Source of the DNA: CALCCV01 sp964388665
GTDB taxonomy: Bacteria > Bdellovibrionota > Bdellovibrionia > Bdellovibrionales > Bdellovibrionaceae
NCBI GenBank assembly: GCA_964388665.1
Contig: CAYMBJ010000054.1
Location: forward strand, 1-26,866
DNA length: 26,866 bases
Direction of reading: 5' to 3'
Shown here: positions 25,609 to 26,866 of the stretch, piece after piece
How the letters are laid out: the number at the start of each line of letters is the position of its first letter
How positions within the stretch are numbered: position 1 is the first letter of the stretch
Notes under the pieces: generated by a model
Databases searched by the model: none
The model's input: only the letters and a program-made list of their open reading frames with translations
What the model was told of the DNA's origin: nothing
Program-made: the position numbers and the translations under genes

Positions 25609-26814
25609 TTATTGCTTCTTTTTCTCTTCTAATTGCTTTAGAAGCTTAGTGTCGGAGATAATAACCTTTTTTAAAAGTTCTCTGAGTACGGGTTCTGCAT
25701 TTTTACTGATGTGAATATCCATGCTCGCGAGGTGGCCAAGTTTTTCTGTGTCATTGAGGCTGTTCACAGCAAACCGAAGTTGCTCGAGACCCGCTGATAC
25801 TGAGCCTGAGTAGCTACCTGCCACGGCTTGATTTGTGGCAAACAACTCCTCTTTTCCTGTATCTGGATTTTCCTTCAAAATGATATCAGGAAAGATATCT
25901 TTGGATCCTTCAATCTCATTTCCCGTATTTAACAAAGCAGGAGCAGTCCAAAGTAAGCCTGTGACAACAAAACCGTTTGCCACTGGGAGAATCAAGGGTG
26001 AGCCGCTGTTTCGTCCAACGCCAATCGCTTTTGTGGCATAAGACTGAACTTTCCAATTCCTTGCAGACTGCAAAAATGCACTGCCTCCAAATTCATTCAT
26101 AACAAGACCATCTGGATCTAAGATCTGCTCCGCTCCTCCACCAAGGATGGGTGCGGCGGCCAATGTCAATACATCTCCTCTTCGTTGAAAAATGAAACCC
26201 GCATTCTCATCAACTTCTTTATCTCCAGGTTTTACAGGTCTCATATTCTGTTCCGCTTCTGAAAGAATTTTGGATTTCAGTTCGATGGTATTCTTTGGCC
26301 AAAGTGAATCTGTTTCATGTGCCCGATCAAAATAAGGAGAAAATGTTCTTCCCGCAATTATGGCCCTTTGGAGATCAGCAATTGGAGCAAGCGTCTTAAT
26401 ATTGATTGCAGAAAGGACAAATGGCTCCAAGTTCGAAAGTTCAGTAATATCCTGCAAGCTCAGAGATTTAGTGTTTGCTTTCAAAATGGCAAAGTCTCCA
26501 AAGGTACTGGCAAATAGCATTTCTGGATCAAGTGGAATGTGAAATTGATTTTCCTCTCCGTTGGCGCGAAAGCCAAGGCTTAGGTGTGCTGACTGGGGCT
26601 TTTTGTCTCCGACATGACGGGAAGTCACAAACAAATACTCACCTTTAAATTTGCCAAGATAAACTCCAGTCGCTCGAAAGGGAGGAATTGGAGTGCTAAT
26701 GGCCACCACAGATCGCAAGACAGGCATGTTTTCAAAGACCTTCGCAGCCAACTCAGGATCAGCATTTATAGGATAGGGAAATTGGTAACCGACCTCAGTG
26801 CTGCCGACTTCCAT
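25609..26814 (-). CDS. Trypsin-fold serine protease-like protein without visible signal peptide, 401 aa
   Basis: The trypsin/chymotrypsin-type triad is visible in order: H67 in LFVTSRHVG, D107 in FGDFAILK and S270 in GRNSGSPLIL (equivalent to GDSGGP). The 160 or so residues between Asp and Ser exceed the usual spacing and include a long insertion (about 155-235) with a charged, possibly flexible part. The family cleaves peptide bonds; substrates cannot be deduced. The ATG at 26814 has AGGAG seven bases upstream, so the start is well supported. The N-terminus (MEVGSTEVGYQF) has no signal peptide or membrane anchor, which is unusual for this fold. The C-terminus ends in a Lys-rich helix (LLKQLEEKKKQ). 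No PDZ domain is seen. A palindrome lies just upstream. Confidence 0.8.
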   Translation of the reverse strand: MEVGSTEVGYQFPYPINADPELAAKVFENMPVLRSVVAISTPIPPFRATGVYLGKFKGEYLFVTSRHVGDKKPQSAHLSLGFRANGEENQFHIPLDPEMLFASTFGDFAILKANTKSLSLQDITELSNLEPFVLSAINIKTLAPIADLQRAIIAGRTFSPYFDRAHETDSLWPKNTIELKSKILSEAEQNMRPVKPGDKEVDENAGFIFQRRGDVLTLAAAPILGGGAEQILDPDGLVMNEFGGSAFLQSARNWKVQSYATKAIGVGRNSGSPLILPVANGFVVTGLLWTAPALLNTGNEIEGSKDIFPDIILKENPDTGKEELFATNQAVAGSYSGSVSAGLEQLRFAVNSLNDTEKLGHLASMDIHISKNAEPVLRELLKKVIISDTKLLKQLEEKKKQ

Positions 26815-26841
26815 TAACAGGCTCCTGAAAAACTCATAATT

Positions 26842-26861
26842 TTTTGATTTTTAAATCAAAA
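26842..26861. repeat. 20-base AT-rich palindrome upstream of the serine-protease gene
   Basis: TTTTGATTT and AAATCAAAA are perfect nine-base inverted arms separated by two T residues. The element begins 28 bases upstream of the protease ATG and just beyond its Shine-Dalgarno, in promoter position, so an operator is plausible. It is too AT-rich to be a typical terminator. The window ends just after it, so neighbouring elements cannot be seen. Confidence 0.55.
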
Positions 26862-26866
26862 TGTTG

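Noticed and set aside
1..26866. CRISPR arrays, tRNA or rRNA genes, insertion sequences, riboswitches
   Set aside because: None were seen by eye: no regularly spaced repeat array beyond two copies, no transposase motifs, no cloverleaf or rRNA-like stretch. A covariance-model scan would be needed to exclude small RNAs.

Overview
The window looks like a chromosomal segment of a Gram-negative bacterium with a double membrane and a moderate GC content. Omp85 and TamB proteins, several signal-peptide proteins and a very large lipoprotein with Ig-like and propeller repeats suggest a Bdellovibrio-like (Bdellovibrionota) or related delta-proteobacterial lineage. This placement is an inference from protein style; no rRNA or tRNA gene is visible to confirm it.

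Left part (1-9273): an unrecognised helical protein on the plus strand meets a minus-strand operon. In transcription order the operon is a TPR-like protein, TamB, a long Omp85 protein and a SAM-dependent methyltransferase. The first two junctions are 4-base GTGA stop/start overlaps, and the methyltransferase follows after 21 bases with a strong Shine-Dalgarno. TamB and Omp85 should form an envelope-spanning assembly or lipid-transport machine. efp (elongation factor P) and a second TPR protein lie just upstream on the same strand (9420-11149).

Middle part (11317-18547): the complete Holliday-junction resolvasome ruvC-ruvA-ruvB runs on the plus strand. It is followed by a possible 53-aa membrane peptide overlapping the ruvB end, an HTTM-like/DCC fusion membrane protein, a predicted outer-membrane or periplasmic beta-rich protein, and a Nudix hydrolase of the CoA-diphosphatase type. 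Cytidine deaminase (cdd) and a YceF-type Maf pyrophosphatase run back on the minus strand, and divergent from maf is folE2, the metal-flexible GTP cyclohydrolase IB. Nudix, Cdd, Maf and FolE2 together form a nucleotide-salvage and house-cleaning neighbourhood.

Right part (18548-26866): this is the accessory-looking region. Its centre is a 1922-residue lipoprotein with two fibronectin-III-like domains, about seven Ig-like modules (four with a recurrent cysteine pattern) and a C-terminal array of 12 NHL-like propeller blades. Eight of the eleven linkers between blades carry a cysteine loop ending in GWC. Upstream of it are an inverted repeat, a 27-base exact tandem direct repeat and a roughly 970-base stretch without a convincing intact gene, containing what may be a frameshifted gene remnant. 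The window closes with a trypsin-fold serine protease that has no visible signal peptide, preceded by a 20-base AT-rich palindrome.

Most of the window is housekeeping. The least ordinary items are the giant propeller lipoprotein with its upstream DNA, the seven-POTRA Omp85/TamB/TPR/methyltransferase operon, the unexported trypsin-like protein, and two small ORFs with credible initiation signals.
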